Positions 29,147 through 39,220 of a stretch of 64,000 nt of DNA are shown in pieces. The notes beneath the pieces are model-generated. The model worked only from the letters and a program-made list of their open reading frames with translations. It ran no database searches and had not been told where the DNA came from. The position numbers were made by a program, and so were the translations under genes. Each line of letters starts with the position of its first letter. Within the stretch, counting starts at the first letter, position 1. Source of the DNA: Ruegeria atlantica (GTDB lineage Bacteria > Pseudomonadota > Alphaproteobacteria > Rhodobacterales > Rhodobacteraceae); contig NZ_WQCG01000001.1 of the NCBI RefSeq assembly GCF_013032505.1, positions 124,001 to 188,000 of the forward strand, in the 5' to 3' direction.

Positions 29147-30742
29147 ATGGGCGGATTTTTAGGCGGAATGATCGCAGGGGCGGTCGTTGTTGGTCTGCTT
29201 GGTGTGGTACTATCCCTGAACACCCCTTTGACCCGGAAACCGGTTGTAAACGCCGAGGCGCCCGAGCCCGCTCCGGCTGTTGTCCCGGAAGTTAGCGGAA
29301 ACGAGACCGAAACAGTCGCAGATGCCGATCTTGTGACGGCCTCGCCGATTGCGTCCGACATATCCGGGGACCAAACCGACAATCTTGCCGGGTTGGAAGA
29401 AGTGGAAACTGTGCCGGACACCGAACCGACGATCAGTGAGGACGTCACGCAGGTCGAGGGTGTCGAAATACCTGACACGACTGAGATAGCCATTTCGAAC
29501 GAGGCTCCGGTTGTGCCGCAGGCACCCTCGCAATTGCAGCCGCTGCCCAGCACCGAAGGCGAGCCGATCCTTTCAGAAACCGCTCCCGAGCCACCGGCGG
29601 TTATCGAAGAAGATACCGTAGCAGAAGCTGAGCCGCAGCCCGCACCTGAAATTCTGGAGGTACTGCCCGAACCGGAAGTCGAACAAGCCCAACCCGAGGT
29701 TGCCGAGGTTGAGCCTGAAGTCGCTGAACCCTTGCCAGAGGTCACCGAAACGGAAGTTGAACCTGAACCCGCACCTGAACCTTTGCCCGAAATTGCAGCC
29801 GTGGAGCCGGAACCCGAGCCGAATCCTGAACCCGTTGCAATAGAAACGCAGGAGCCCGAGGTCGATCCGCTTGAAAACAACCCGATCGCTGTAGAAGGCG
29901 AGGAAGATCCGCAACTTCGTAAGCTGCCCCGGATTGCAGCAGTCCCGCAGATCGGCGGCGAAGAAACGGAACCCGCGGGTCTGACCGTTGGTAAGCGAGT
30001 TGTACCCTTGACCGAACGAGATGATGTGCCGGTCGACGAGGGCGACCAAGTGGCGGCACTTCTGCCCGGTAAACCAATTGACGCCTACGCCGCCAAGTTT
30101 GAAAACCCCGAATCCAAACCGCTAATGTCGATAATTCTGATCGATGATGAAGGCGCTTTTGGGGCCGAGGCGTTGAAGGATTTCCCATACCCACTGAGTT
30201 TTGCCGTCAGCCCGTCGGACCCCGAAGCGGCTGAAAAAATGGCCCGCCACCGCGATGCCGGTTTCGAGGTTCTGGCACTCGCCGATCTGCCCGAAGCAGC
30301 CAGCGCGCAGGATGCCGAGGTTTCGATGGCCGTGTGGCTGGATACCTTGCCAGAGACAGTCGGTATTCTGGAAGGCGTGGGAACCGGCATTCAGGGAAAC
30401 CGCAAACTGGCCGATCAAGTGGCCGCCATTGCCGGTGATTCTGGGCGCGGTCTTATCACTCAGGATAATGGACTGAATACGGTGCAAAAGCTGGCTGCCC
30501 GCAACGGTATCCCGTCGGGTGTTATATTTCGGGACATCGACGGTGCACGCCAGGATCCCGCGATCATGCGACGGTTTTTGGATCAGGCTGCGTTTCGGGC
30601 TGGCCAGCAGGGAACCGTCGTCATGTTGGGACGTCTGCGCCCCGACACGATCTCGGCCCTGTTGCTTTGGGGACTGGAAGATCGCGGTGGTCGTGTCGCC
30701 ATGGCCCCGATTTCAGCGGTCATGACGCAAGAAGCTCAATAA
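29147..30742 (+). CDS. yibQ: Divergent polysaccharide deacetylase (YibQ type) with long acidic linker
   Basis: A 531-residue protein. Residues 5-25 form a membrane anchor or uncleaved signal, residues about 30-260 are a low-complexity region dominated by Glu, Pro, Val and Ala with repeated PEPE/VEPE units, and residues about 310-520 form the folded domain ([34 protein letters not shown]). That domain belongs to the divergent polysaccharide deacetylase (YibQ/DUF610) family, of uncertain activity. The linker would span the periplasm. It lies between trpE and trpG on the opposite strand; the same arrangement was described, as I recall, in Rhodobacter sphaeroides. Confidence 0.85.
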   Translation: MGGFLGGMIAGAVVVGLLGVVLSLNTPLTRKPVVNAEAPEPAPAVVPEVSGNETETVADADLVTASPIASDISGDQTDNLAGLEEVETVPDTEPTISEDVTQVEGVEIPDTTEIAISNEAPVVPQAPSQLQPLPSTEGEPILSETAPEPPAVIEEDTVAEAEPQPAPEILEVLPEPEVEQAQPEVAEVEPEVAEPLPEVTETEVEPEPAPEPLPEIAAVEPEPEPNPEPVAIETQEPEVDPLENNPIAVEGEEDPQLRKLPRIAAVPQIGGEETEPAGLTVGKRVVPLTERDDVPVDEGDQVAALLPGKPIDAYAAKFENPESKPLMSIILIDDEGAFGAEALKDFPYPLSFAVSPSDPEAAEKMARHRDAGFEVLALADLPEAASAQDAEVSMAVWLDTLPETVGILEGVGTGIQGNRKLADQVAAIAGDSGRGLITQDNGLNTVQKLAARNGIPSGVIFRDIDGARQDPAIMRRFLDQAAFRAGQQGTVVMLGRLRPDTISALLLWGLEDRGGRVAMAPISAVMTQEAQ

Positions 30743-30754
30743 ATCCGTAACGAA

Positions 30755-30780
30755 AAGCGGCTGACCGGGTAGGTCAGCCC
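30755..30780 (-). terminator. Hairpin between yibQ and trpE ends
   Basis: GGCTGACC (30759-30766) and GGTCAGCC (30772-30779) pair perfectly around a five-base loop. On the minus strand it is followed by GCTTTTCG, so it best serves trpE; the T-run is short. Confidence 0.6.
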
Positions 30781-30787
30781 AAATACA

Positions 30788-32299
30788 TCAGGAGTTGCCG
30801 GAGCCGGTAAACCGAGCCGCGTCTGCAGCCGCACGCCGGATGGCATTCGATTTGTGGACGGTTTCCATGAACTCGGCCTCAGGGTCGCTGTCATACACAA
30901 CGCCACCACCGGCCTGAATATAAAGCTTTTGGTCTTTGACGATGGCCGTACGCAAGGCGATACACATATCCATGTCGCCGCCAGCACTGAAGTAACCCAC
31001 GCCGCCGCCATAAACACCGCGCTTTTCAGGCTCCAGCTCGTCGATGATCTCCATCGCGCGAACCTTTGGCGCGCCTGAAACGGTGCCCGCAGGCATTCCG
31101 GCAAAGAAGGCATCCAGCGCGTCTTTGTCCTCGGCCAGTTCGCCAACTACGTTGGATACAATGTGCATCACGTGGCTATAGCGTTCGATTATGAACTCTT
31201 CGGTCGGTCGTACAGTGCCGATCTTTGCCACGCGCCCGGTGTCGTTGCGGCCCAGATCCAGCAGCATCAGATGTTCTGCCAACTCTTTCTTGTCGGCCAG
31301 CAGGTCCACCTCGTTGGCCTTGTCCTCTTCGGGGGTCGCGCCGCGTGGCCGAGTGCCGGCGATGGGGCGGATTGTGACCTCATCTCCGAAAACGCGGACC
31401 AGAATCTCGGGGCTGGCGCCCACGACCTGAAAGCCGCCGAAGTTGAAATAGAACATGAAGGGCGACGGGTTCGTGCGCCGAAGCGAACGGTAGAGCGCGA
31501 AGGGAGGTTGCGGAAAGTCCTGAGTCCAGCGCTGTGCCGGAACAACCTGAAAGATGTCGCCGGCGCGGATGTATTCCTTGGCCTTTTCGACCGCTTCCAT
31601 ATAGCCGGATTTGGTGAAGTTCGACATGGGCGGCGCCACTTCAGACGCATCGCCAAGATCGCGTGTTTCGGCGGGCATGGCTCGTTCCAGATCGCGCACT
31701 GCGTCCATGACACGTTCTGCGGCCTGCGCGTACGCAGCTTTGGCCGATTGTCCTTCGCTGACCCACGCAGGCGATACGACAGTCACCTCGCCCTTGACGC
31801 CGTCCAACACCGCGATGACGGATGGACGAAGCATGATGGCATCGGGCAAGCCAAGGGGATCAGGGTTCACGTCAGGCAGGTATTCCACCAGCCGCACCAT
31901 GTCATATCCAAGATACCCGAACAGCCCAGCCGCCGCTTGGGGCAAGTCGTCCGGCAGGTCTATTTTGCTTTCCGCCAGCAGGGCCCGCAGGTTATCCATC
32001 GGGTTGCCAGGCTGAGACGAGAACGCCTCGGGGTCGAACCGGGCCGAGCGGTTCAGCTCCGACGCCTCGCCATGGCAGCGCCAGATCAGGTCTGGTTTCA
32101 TCCCGATGATCGAATACCGGCCACGAACTTCGCCACCAGTGACCGATTCCAGCATGAACGCGTCTTTCTGCGCGCCCGTTAGCTTGAGCATCAAGGATAC
32201 CGGAGTGTCCAGATCGGCGGCCAAACGGGTATAGACAACCTGATTTTCGCCTGCCTCATAGGCGCGGGCGAAGCTGTCGAAGTCGGGGGTCAGCGCCAT
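30788..32299 (-). CDS. trpE: Anthranilate synthase component I
   Basis: Converts chorismate to anthranilate with ammonia from TrpG. The 503-residue protein has the N-terminal feedback region (LMLKLTGAQKDAFMLESVTGGEVRGRYSIIG), the AGDIFQVVPAQR block, RTNPSPFMFYFNFG, GTRPRG and the C-terminal MPAGTVSGAPKVRAMEIIDELEP signature. It begins 12 bases after the stop of the PpiD-like gene, so it is probably read from that operon; no tryptophan leader peptide is visible in so short a gap. Confidence 0.97.
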   Translation of the reverse strand: MALTPDFDSFARAYEAGENQVVYTRLAADLDTPVSLMLKLTGAQKDAFMLESVTGGEVRGRYSIIGMKPDLIWRCHGEASELNRSARFDPEAFSSQPGNPMDNLRALLAESKIDLPDDLPQAAAGLFGYLGYDMVRLVEYLPDVNPDPLGLPDAIMLRPSVIAVLDGVKGEVTVVSPAWVSEGQSAKAAYAQAAERVMDAVRDLERAMPAETRDLGDASEVAPPMSNFTKSGYMEAVEKAKEYIRAGDIFQVVPAQRWTQDFPQPPFALYRSLRRTNPSPFMFYFNFGGFQVVGASPEILVRVFGDEVTIRPIAGTRPRGATPEEDKANEVDLLADKKELAEHLMLLDLGRNDTGRVAKIGTVRPTEEFIIERYSHVMHIVSNVVGELAEDKDALDAFFAGMPAGTVSGAPKVRAMEIIDELEPEKRGVYGGGVGYFSAGGDMDMCIALRTAIVKDQKLYIQAGGGVVYDSDPEAEFMETVHKSNAIRRAAADAARFTGSGNS

Positions 32300-32311
32300 A
32301 TTCAGTCTCTT

Positions 32312-34153
32312 TTAATAGCTCGCCTGAACCGCGTTCAGGGCCTGCTGATCTACGACGGGGCGGGCACGGACCTGCGCATCCCGAACAAATGCATCAAAGA
32401 TGTTCTGGGCCAAAGCCTGATCCATCTGGGCGGCAAGCGCTTGTTGTACCTGACGCAGCTCATCTGTTTCGTCAGGCGGCAACAACTCGTCCAGACGCAC
32501 AATAAATGCGGTGCCAGCACCGGGAATGACGCGCAGGTCGCCTTGTTCCATTTCAAAGACCTGAGTCATGAAGTCTGCAGGCACATCTTCCAAAAAGGCC
32601 GTGCGGGTCAGGGCGTTTTCGACGCGGAACGGCAATCCGGTGGCCGTAAAGTCACCATCGGCCTGCACCTGTTCCAGAACCGCATTTGCCTGTTCTTCCA
32701 ATGCCGTGTTGGTTTCGGCTTGTGTCCAGGCGGCAACGACCCGATCGCGTGCGGTCTCTAGCGGTTCGGGCCGGGGTTCGAGAACCTCGTTCAGACGCAG
32801 AGCAAAGATCGAGCCGTCCTCAAGGAACGCGACCTCGGGGAAGTCTCCTTCCTGTACGGCTTCGGCCGCGCTGCGGAACCCGTCATAGGCGGCCACGCCT
32901 TCTCCGGTTTGCGCAGTCCAGTCGATCTGGCCCAGTTCCATCTCGGTTTCGGATACCAGTTCTTCCAATGTTGCACCGCCGGCCAGCAGGTCGTTGATAT
33001 CTTCGGCCTGCGCCTCGATCTGGCGGCGGGCGCGATCGGCTGCCAATTCCTCGCGCAGGGCAGGGGCGGCATCTTCAAACGACGTACTGTTTTCGGCAAG
33101 CGAGCCATTGATGCGGAACAGCGCCGGTCCGAAGGTGGAAGGCAGTGGGCCGACAACGCCGTCCAAATCGGCCGCAAATACATCCTCGGCTGCCTCGCCC
33201 AGATCTTCACGGGTTACGTCGCCAAGGTCGATATCGCTAAGCTCCAGCTGGCGATCCCGAACCAGTTGCTCGAAGGTCTTACCGCCGACCTCAAGCTGGG
33301 CCATCGCGTTTTGGGCCTCTTCTTCATTCGGGAAAGTCAGACGCTCGACCAAGCGACGCTCGGGCTGTTGGAATTCCGCTGCGCGCTGTTCATACAGGCG
33401 TTGCACTGCGTCCTCGTCGATTTCTACGTCGTCCAGAAGCATTTCAGGCGACAGTATCGCATAAGTCAGCTTTTTGGTTCGCGGCAATGTGAACAGCTCG
33501 GTATTCTCATCGTAAAACGTTTGCACCTGCTCATCGGTCGGAGCGGGGATAGGCGCGGGCAGGGCATCCGGTGCCAGGGTCGCAACAGTAAAGCTGCGGC
33601 GAGCGCCAACGTAATCGGTCAAGACCTGCGTCAGGGTCTCAGGCATCTTCACACCGCTGACCACGGCGTTCTGCACGATGGTACGGGATGTTTCCTTGCG
33701 CAGATCCGATTCGAACTCGGTATCCGACATGCCGACCTGTTCCAGCTGGAATTGATACGCGTCACGGTCGAATGTGCCGTTGACGCCCTGAAAGGCCGGG
33801 ATCGCAACGATTTCTTCCTGCAGGTTTTCATCACCGATTGAGATGCCCAGCAAACCGACTTCGTTATCCAGCGCCGCCAAAGCCGTCAGGCGCGACAATG
33901 CCAGACGGTCCAGACCGAATTCCATCGCTTGCGACATCTGCAAAGGTTGACCAGTCTGCTGTTCCACTGCGCGAATTTCGCGCTGCAGCTCACGGACATA
34001 GTCATCGACCGAGATATCCTCGTTTCCGACCTGTGCGACTGAGCGCACTGTTCCGGTCAGGCTGGTTGCGCCAAACCCGGCAAGGCCGAGCATTAAAAGG
34101 CCCATGAGAATCCAGACAAAGGTCTTTGATAGGTTTTTCATGCCTGCGGCCAT
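32312..34153 (-). CDS. ppiD: PpiD/SurA-like periplasmic peptidyl-prolyl isomerase
   Basis: A 613-residue chaperone anchored in the inner membrane by one helix (about residues 11-32, FVWILMGLLMLGLAGFGATSL). A SurA_N-like region follows, with a central parvulin-like part and a second SurA-type C-terminal region (QMDQALAQNIFDAFVRDAQV). It should assist folding of exported proteins. The ATG at 34153 with AGAGGGCACT upstream is preferred to a start 69 bases earlier. It precedes trpE by 12 bases and follows an aminotransferase gene by 84 bases, all on the minus strand. Confidence 0.88.
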   Translation of the reverse strand: MAAGMKNLSKTFVWILMGLLMLGLAGFGATSLTGTVRSVAQVGNEDISVDDYVRELQREIRAVEQQTGQPLQMSQAMEFGLDRLALSRLTALAALDNEVGLLGISIGDENLQEEIVAIPAFQGVNGTFDRDAYQFQLEQVGMSDTEFESDLRKETSRTIVQNAVVSGVKMPETLTQVLTDYVGARRSFTVATLAPDALPAPIPAPTDEQVQTFYDENTELFTLPRTKKLTYAILSPEMLLDDVEIDEDAVQRLYEQRAAEFQQPERRLVERLTFPNEEEAQNAMAQLEVGGKTFEQLVRDRQLELSDIDLGDVTREDLGEAAEDVFAADLDGVVGPLPSTFGPALFRINGSLAENSTSFEDAAPALREELAADRARRQIEAQAEDINDLLAGGATLEELVSETEMELGQIDWTAQTGEGVAAYDGFRSAAEAVQEGDFPEVAFLEDGSIFALRLNEVLEPRPEPLETARDRVVAAWTQAETNTALEEQANAVLEQVQADGDFTATGLPFRVENALTRTAFLEDVPADFMTQVFEMEQGDLRVIPGAGTAFIVRLDELLPPDETDELRQVQQALAAQMDQALAQNIFDAFVRDAQVRARPVVDQQALNAVQASY

Positions 34154-34237
34154 AGTGCCCTCTTTGTGCGTTTGTCGGCAGGTGACTGCCTTGTCGGTTG
34201 CGGCCCTGAATACGACGCGCACCGTCGGGGGGCAAGC

Positions 34238-35413
34238 TCAGAAGGACAAAGCCTGCAGACGTTCGAACAGTTGCACCAAACCGGTGCGGTCGAGATTGGC
34301 AAAAGCGATGCGAACCTGACGTTTTCCGGCCGGATCATTTTCAGGCATGAACATGGTACCGGGCAACAGCAGAATGCCTGCTTCGGGGACCAGCCGTCGT
34401 GCCAGTTCGTCCGATGGGATATCGAACGGATGTTCGAAATAGGCGAAATAGGCGCCCAGACCCAACAGACGCCAGCCCTTTTCGGTCAGGCGTGGCAAAA
34501 GCTCGGTTATCGCGGCGCGGCGGTCGAGGACCTCATCCCGTTCGCCCGCAAGCCACTGAGACAGGTTCTGCATTCCCCAAAGGGCAGCATGTTGGCCTAT
34601 CTGGCCGGGGCAAATTGCAACCGTGTCCAGAAATTTTTCAATTTCCGACAAAAGCTTAGCTTCGGTTCCAATCGCGCCGACACGGTGGCCGGTCAGCCGA
34701 TACGCTTTAGAAAAGGAATAGAGGTGGATCAGGGTTGCGTCCCAATCGGGCTGCGCAAATAGATCATGCGGTGGGCCGCTGCGGCTGTCGAAATCCCTAT
34801 AGGTTTCGTCAACGATCAATCGGATGCCTGCTTCCTGCGCAAGATCATAGAAAGCCCGGACCAGAGGGGCAGGATATTCCACACCTCCGGGATTGTTCGG
34901 GGTCACAAGAACAATGGCGCGGGTTTTGTCGGTGATCAGAGCACGGGCCGTGTGCGGATCGGGTAGCAGAGCGTCATCGGTCGGCAAATCCACCGTCCGA
35001 ACCCCGGCCATGTCCAGCCACATCTTGTGATTAAAATACCAGGGCGTCGGAACAATCACTTCGTCATCCTGATCGGTGATCGCTGTGATTGCAGCGGCGA
35101 AGGCCTGATTGCAGCCTGAGGTGATTGCCACCTGCGCGCTGGACACTTGCGCGTCATAGTGCGTCCCGATCTGATCAGCGAGCTGTGATCGGAGGGCGGG
35201 ATTGCCCAGAACAGGCCCATAAAGATGGGCACTGTCTTGGGTCATGGCAAAATCGGCTATCGCCTCGCGCAGCGCCATCGGCGGCGGATCAACAGGGGCC
35301 GCCTGACTGACATTGATCAGGGGGCGGTCATCAGGGAACTCCACCCCCTCCAACCAGCGCCGTGCCTCCATAACCGGAGGTGCAAATGTCGCGGTGGTGC
35401 GGGACTGGGTCAT
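34238..35413 (-). CDS. PLP-dependent class I/II aminotransferase
   Basis: A 391-residue fold-type I aminotransferase. The PLP lysine is K236 in YSFSKAYRLTGHRVGAI, with VTPNNPGGVEYPAP for substrate/cofactor contact and VDETYRDF before it. The substrate is not evident; the small hydrophobic N-terminal region suggests an aromatic or branched amino acid or a general aspartate-type enzyme. It follows gpt by 54 bases in the fabI-gpt-aminotransferase run. Confidence 0.88.
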   Translation of the reverse strand: MTQSRTTATFAPPVMEARRWLEGVEFPDDRPLINVSQAAPVDPPPMALREAIADFAMTQDSAHLYGPVLGNPALRSQLADQIGTHYDAQVSSAQVAITSGCNQAFAAAITAITDQDDEVIVPTPWYFNHKMWLDMAGVRTVDLPTDDALLPDPHTARALITDKTRAIVLVTPNNPGGVEYPAPLVRAFYDLAQEAGIRLIVDETYRDFDSRSGPPHDLFAQPDWDATLIHLYSFSKAYRLTGHRVGAIGTEAKLLSEIEKFLDTVAICPGQIGQHAALWGMQNLSQWLAGERDEVLDRRAAITELLPRLTEKGWRLLGLGAYFAYFEHPFDIPSDELARRLVPEAGILLLPGTMFMPENDPAGKRQVRIAFANLDRTGLVQLFERLQALSF

Positions 35414-35467
35414 AACGGGCCTGTCCTTTTTGTGAGGCTTAGCCTCGCGCTCTTTGGGAGGGAGGCT

Positions 35468-35977
35468 TTAGTCGGTGCCGCGATAGGGCTCGACATACTG
35501 CAGGGCCATATCCCACGGGAAGAAAATCCAGGTGTCCTGGCTGACCTCGGTGATGAACGTGTCCACCATGGGACGACCCTTGGGCTTGGCGTAAACCGTA
35601 GCAAAATGAGCATTGGGGTACATTGCACGCACCAGCTCCAGTGTTTTGCCGCTGTCGACAAGGTCATCGATGATCAGAACGCCTGTGCCGTCGCCCATCA
35701 GTTCCGCGTCGGGGGCCTTGAGAACTTCGGCCTCTCCCTGATCCTGATGATGGTACGAGCGGACGCTTATCGTATCGACCGTGCGAATATCCAGTTCGCG
35801 GCTGACGATCATCGCAGGAGCCATGCCGCCGCGGGTGATGGCCACAACTGCGCGCCATGCGCCACCATTGGGGCCTTGCCCGTCCAACCGCCAAGCCAGA
35901 GCGCGGGAATCACGATGAATCTGATCCCAGCTGATGTGAAACCCTTTTTCGTGGGGCAGACGATCCTTGGCGCTCAT
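35468..35977 (-). CDS. gpt: Xanthine-guanine phosphoribosyltransferase
   Basis: Salvages guanine and xanthine with PRPP. The 169-residue protein has the PRPP-binding motif [14 protein letters not shown] near 99-112 and [20 protein letters not shown] near 43-62, as in the Gpt group. It starts five bases after the fabI stop, so the two are co-transcribed. Substrate preference between guanine, xanthine and hypoxanthine is inferred from the family. Confidence 0.93.
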   Translation of the reverse strand: MSAKDRLPHEKGFHISWDQIHRDSRALAWRLDGQGPNGGAWRAVVAITRGGMAPAMIVSRELDIRTVDTISVRSYHHQDQGEAEVLKAPDAELMGDGTGVLIIDDLVDSGKTLELVRAMYPNAHFATVYAKPKGRPMVDTFITEVSQDTWIFFPWDMALQYVEPYRGTD

Positions 35978-35982
35978 GATCC

Positions 35983-36789
35983 TTACCCCTTTTCGACGTC
36001 TAGTGCGTCGACGGCTTTCATGCCGACGATATGATAACCCGAGTCCACGTGCAGGTTTTCACCTGTCACGCCGCTGCTGAGATCAGACAGCAGATACAGT
36101 GCCGATTTACCGACATCGTCGATGGTCACGTTGCGCCGCAGGGGCGAGTTATACTCGTTCCATTTCATGATATAGCGGAAGTCACCGATGCCGCTGGCAG
36201 CCAGCGTCTTGATCGGACCGGCCGAGATCGAATTGACGCGGATACCGTCCTTGCCCAGATCCTCGGCCAAATACTTGACCGATGCTTCCAGCGCGGCTTT
36301 GGCAACACCCATCACGTTATAATGGGGCATCACCTGTTCCGCGCCATAATAGGTAAGGGTGATTGCGCTGCCGCCTTCTCCCATCATTTTTTCCGCACGC
36401 TGCATCACGGCTGTGAAGGAGTAGACCGACACATCCATAGTCAGTTTGAAGTTCGCGCGAGAGGTGTCGACGTAACGGCCCCGAAGTTCGTTCTTGTCCG
36501 AGAAACCGATGGCGTGAACAACGAAGTCCAGTTTGCCCCATTTCTCTTCCAACGCGCTGAAAAGCGAGTCGATCGATTCCTCATCGCTGACGTCGCAGGG
36601 CAGGACAATCTCGCTGCCAAGTTGCGCCGCCAGCGGATCGACGCGCTTCTTAAGTGCGTCGCCCTGGTAGGAAAAAGCCAGCTCCGCTCCGGAATCGGAC
36701 AAAGCGCGGGCTATTCCCCATGCGATTGATTTATCATTGGCCAGTCCCATGATGAGGCCGCGTTTGCCGGCCATCAACTGATTTGACAT
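35983..36789 (-). CDS. fabI: Enoyl-[acyl-carrier-protein] reductase (NADH)
   Basis: The last reduction of the fatty acid elongation cycle. The 268-residue SDR protein has [20 protein letters not shown] near the start (FabI-type nucleotide site), [10 protein letters not shown], and the catalytic Y-x6-K region in [20 protein letters not shown]. The ATG at 36789 with GGAG upstream is chosen over one ten codons earlier. It is divergent from pdxH, with 136 bases between starts. It is the target family of triclosan-type inhibitors. Confidence 0.96.
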   Translation of the reverse strand: MSNQLMAGKRGLIMGLANDKSIAWGIARALSDSGAELAFSYQGDALKKRVDPLAAQLGSEIVLPCDVSDEESIDSLFSALEEKWGKLDFVVHAIGFSDKNELRGRYVDTSRANFKLTMDVSVYSFTAVMQRAEKMMGEGGSAITLTYYGAEQVMPHYNVMGVAKAALEASVKYLAEDLGKDGIRVNSISAGPIKTLAASGIGDFRYIMKWNEYNSPLRRNVTIDDVGKSALYLLSDLSSGVTGENLHVDSGYHIVGMKAVDALDVEKG

Positions 36790-36925
36790 GTTAGGTTCTC
36801 CGCCTGTCCTTCGCATCATGTTGGGATGGTTTATGCCATTGGGTGCGCTGCATCAAGGCCGCGCGCTCTTGCCCGTGGCGGGTTCTCGCCCTAGGGTGGG
36901 CTTTAATAGTTTCCAGGGGATGGGA

Positions 36926-37531
36926 ATGAGCGAACGTGACGGCATATTTGCCGGCACCGATCCGTTTGAAATAGCGGAGCGGTGGCTGGCTGACGCCAGA
37001 GAGAGTGAACCGAACGATCCGAACGCGATTGCATTGGCAACCGTCGATTCGGACGGCATGCCGAATGTGCGCATGGTTCTGCTAAAAGAGATCGAACCGG
37101 CAGCTTTCATTTTCTACACCAATTACGAAAGTGCCAAGGCAGCCGAGTTGGACAGCGCCGGGAAAGCTGCATTTGTAATGCATTGGAAATCTCTGCGGCG
37201 TCAAATCCGAGTTCGTGGTACAATCACCAAAGAAAGTGGGCCGCAGGCAGATGAATATTATGCGTCCCGCTCGTTGAAAAGCCGATTGGGGGCCTGGGCA
37301 TCCAAGCAGTCTCAGCCTCTCAGCAGCCGTTCGGCTCTGATGGCCGAAGTGGCGAAGGTGACGGCCAAATTAGGTCCGAATCCGCCACGTCCGCCGTTCT
37401 GGGGTGGCTATCGGCTGGTGCCAACCGAAATCGAATTTTGGGCTGATGGTGCCTTTCGGTTGCATGACAGGTTCCGGTGGCAGCGGGATCAAGTTGATTC
37501 CGACTGGCTGATACAGAGGTTGAATCCATGA
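36926..37531 (+). CDS. pdxH: Pyridoxamine 5'-phosphate oxidase
   Basis: FMN-dependent oxidation of pyridoxamine or pyridoxine 5'-phosphate to PLP. The 201-residue protein shows [37 protein letters not shown] and the C-terminal [27 protein letters not shown] signature. The ATG at 36926 follows AGGGGATGGGA. It supplies PLP to the aminotransferases in this window, though that is a general role. Confidence 0.96.
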   Translation: MSERDGIFAGTDPFEIAERWLADARESEPNDPNAIALATVDSDGMPNVRMVLLKEIEPAAFIFYTNYESAKAAELDSAGKAAFVMHWKSLRRQIRVRGTITKESGPQADEYYASRSLKSRLGAWASKQSQPLSSRSALMAEVAKVTAKLGPNPPRPPFWGGYRLVPTEIEFWADGAFRLHDRFRWQRDQVDSDWLIQRLNP

Positions 37532-37652
37532 CGTTCGCGTATCGTGAAATGCAAGTTGCTGAAAGCAAAGTAATTTTTCAGCTTGAATTTGCGGACCATT
37601 CCCATACACATCGGACCCTTAACGAAATGAAATTTTTCGCGATGGGAACGCC

Positions 37653-38180
37653 GTGCCAGAAGATCTGAACAACATGTACCGCGTCCGTGGACACGTGAAA
37701 TGGTTCGACCCTGCCAAGGGCTACGGATTCGTTGTGTCTGATGAGGGCGGTCCGGATATCTTGTTGCACGTCAATGTATTGCGGAACTTCGGCCAAAGCT
37801 CGGTCGCGGATGGCGCAGGCATAGAAATCATGACCCACCGCACGGACCGTGGCGTTCAGGCGGTTGAGGTCATCAGTGTCGATCCGCCCGCACGGACGGA
37901 CACCATGATGCTGGCCGATTTTGCCGAGCTTGATCCCGTTGAAATCGCAGCTGCTCCACTTGAGGCTGCACGGGTTAAATGGTTCGACAAAGGCAAGGGC
38001 TTTGGCTTCGCGAATGTCTTTGGTCGTGGCGAAGACGTGTTCCTGCACATCGAAGTTCTGCGACGCTCTGGCCTGTCGGATTTGCAGCCCGGCGAGGCCC
38101 TCGCGATGCGCGTTATCAGTGGCAAGCGTGGACGTATGGCGGCTCAGGTCCTGGCCTGGGAAGCTGCTCTGGATGATTGA
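37653..38180 (+). CDS. Cold-shock protein with two CSD domains
   Basis: A 175-residue nucleic-acid-binding protein with two cold-shock domains. The first (about 10-75) has GHVKWFDPAKGYGFVVSDEGGPDILLH, the second (about 105-172) has ARVKWFDKGKGFGFANVFGRGEDVFLH; both keep the RNP1-like KGFGF and RNP2-like DVFLH aromatic patches. The double form is typical of alphaproteobacteria. It starts at GTG 37653, or at the ATG 37674 if the first is not used. The 120-base upstream region could hold a cold-shock leader, but I see no conserved structure. Confidence 0.92.
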   Translation: MPEDLNNMYRVRGHVKWFDPAKGYGFVVSDEGGPDILLHVNVLRNFGQSSVADGAGIEIMTHRTDRGVQAVEVISVDPPARTDTMMLADFAELDPVEIAAAPLEAARVKWFDKGKGFGFANVFGRGEDVFLHIEVLRRSGLSDLQPGEALAMRVISGKRGRMAAQVLAWEAALDD

Positions 38181-38187
38181 GTGATTC

Positions 38188-38655
38188 ATGCCAAAGTTTT
38201 TTCCGGGTTTCTTAGCGGTTTTGTTGCTTTGGTCCGGAATGACTTGGGCGGCTTGCAAGCCTGATCAGATCGATATCAAAAACGACTCGGCGCAGATTCG
38301 GTTCAATATCGAACTGGCAATTTCCCCGCAGGAGCGGTCGCGTGGATTGATGTTCCGCGAGTCGCTGCCAAACCGTTCGGGGATGCTGTTCGTTTTTGAT
38401 CCGCCGCAGCCTGTCGTGTTCTGGATGAAGAACACGCTGATTCCGCTAGATATCATTTTCCTCGATCGGGCGGGTACAGTGACGCATGTCCACCAAGGTG
38501 CGATTCCCGGTGATCTGACACCAATAGAAGGCGGCGATTCTGTCTTTGCGGTGCTCGAAATCAATGCGGGACTGGCGGCGCGCTACTCGATAAAACCCGG
38601 AACTGTCGTGCGGCATGAAATTTTTTCCCAAGGTCCTGCAATTTGGTCCTGTTAG
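38188..38655 (+). CDS. Exported DUF192-family protein
   Basis: A 155-residue protein with a signal peptide (cleavage near WAA-CK, residue 22) and a DUF192 domain: ISPQERSRGLMFRESLPNRSGMLFVF, FWMKNTLIPLDIIFLD and the conserved histidine in VTHVHQGA. The family is widespread and uncharacterised. It follows the cold-shock gene by seven bases and is probably in the same transcript; that pairing is common in Rhodobacterales. Confidence 0.88.
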   Translation: MPKFFPGFLAVLLLWSGMTWAACKPDQIDIKNDSAQIRFNIELAISPQERSRGLMFRESLPNRSGMLFVFDPPQPVVFWMKNTLIPLDIIFLDRAGTVTHVHQGAIPGDLTPIEGGDSVFAVLEINAGLAARYSIKPGTVVRHEIFSQGPAIWSC

Positions 38656-38698
38656 GGCTTTTCAAATCGGATTGGCATCGTTAGGAAGGCGCACGGTC

Positions 38699-38775
38699 CG
38701 GGGCGTGGCGCAGTCTGGTAGCGCACCTGTTTTGGGTACAGGGGGTCGTAGGTTCGAATCCTGCCGCCCCGACCA
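38699..38775 (+). tRNA. tRNA-Pro (TGG)
   Basis: A 77-base cloverleaf with acceptor CGGGGCG pairing with CGCCCCG, anticodon TGG in the loop TTTGGGT, a TTCGAAT T-loop and encoded CCA. Confidence 0.97.
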
Positions 38776-38785
38776 CTTCTTTCAC

Positions 38786-39220
38786 TTATGCTGGTGAACC
38801 ACCCAACGCTTGGTAAAGCGCGCCAAGCGCCTTATCCAGCGTTTCGCTTTCCACTGGAACTTTGACCGACGGGCCGCTTCTGCGTGGCACGTTGAAATAC
38901 AGCTCGGCATCGACTCGGTACCCTGAGTTGTTCTTGGTCGTTGTCAGCCGCATCACGCTTTTGGGCAGGTCCTGAGGGTAACCGTCATAGTTGAGAATCA
39001 GAAACGCGGTTGTGTCCGGGGGGAGAAACTCGGTGCATTCGAAAACGCGATTTCCGGTGTTTTTAAAGTGTTCACCCGGGCCATCGCAGCTGATCTCAAA
39101 CGTATCGAACAGTCTTTTTGGAAAATTGTCGAATTGTGCGCTGCGGGCCGGAGGGGGCACATCTTGTGGTGTGCAGGCCACTATCAGGGCCAGAACCGGA
39201 ATTAAACGTAACAACGACAT
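38786..39220 (-). CDS. Putative lipoprotein of unknown function
   Basis: A 144-residue protein with a short signal and a lipobox LIVAC (C16), so probably lipidated. The mature part includes two conserved-looking cysteines in FEISCDGPGEHFKNTGNRVFECTEFL and a beta-rich pattern. I do not recognise a domain. It lies between tRNA-Pro and the long upstream region of nrdJ, facing away from the latter. Confidence 0.7.
   Translation of the reverse strand: MSLLRLIPVLALIVACTPQDVPPPARSAQFDNFPKRLFDTFEISCDGPGEHFKNTGNRVFECTEFLPPDTTAFLILNYDGYPQDLPKSVMRLTTTKNNSGYRVDAELYFNVPRRSGPSVKVPVESETLDKALGALYQALGGSPA

Noticed and set aside
31163..32182. 339-codon frame antisense to trpE
   Set aside because: trpE is conserved and complete; the antisense product is a low-quality shadow with no family features.
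32909..33841. 310-codon frame antisense to the PpiD-like gene
   Set aside because: It lies wholly inside a recognisable chaperone gene and has no start signal or domain.
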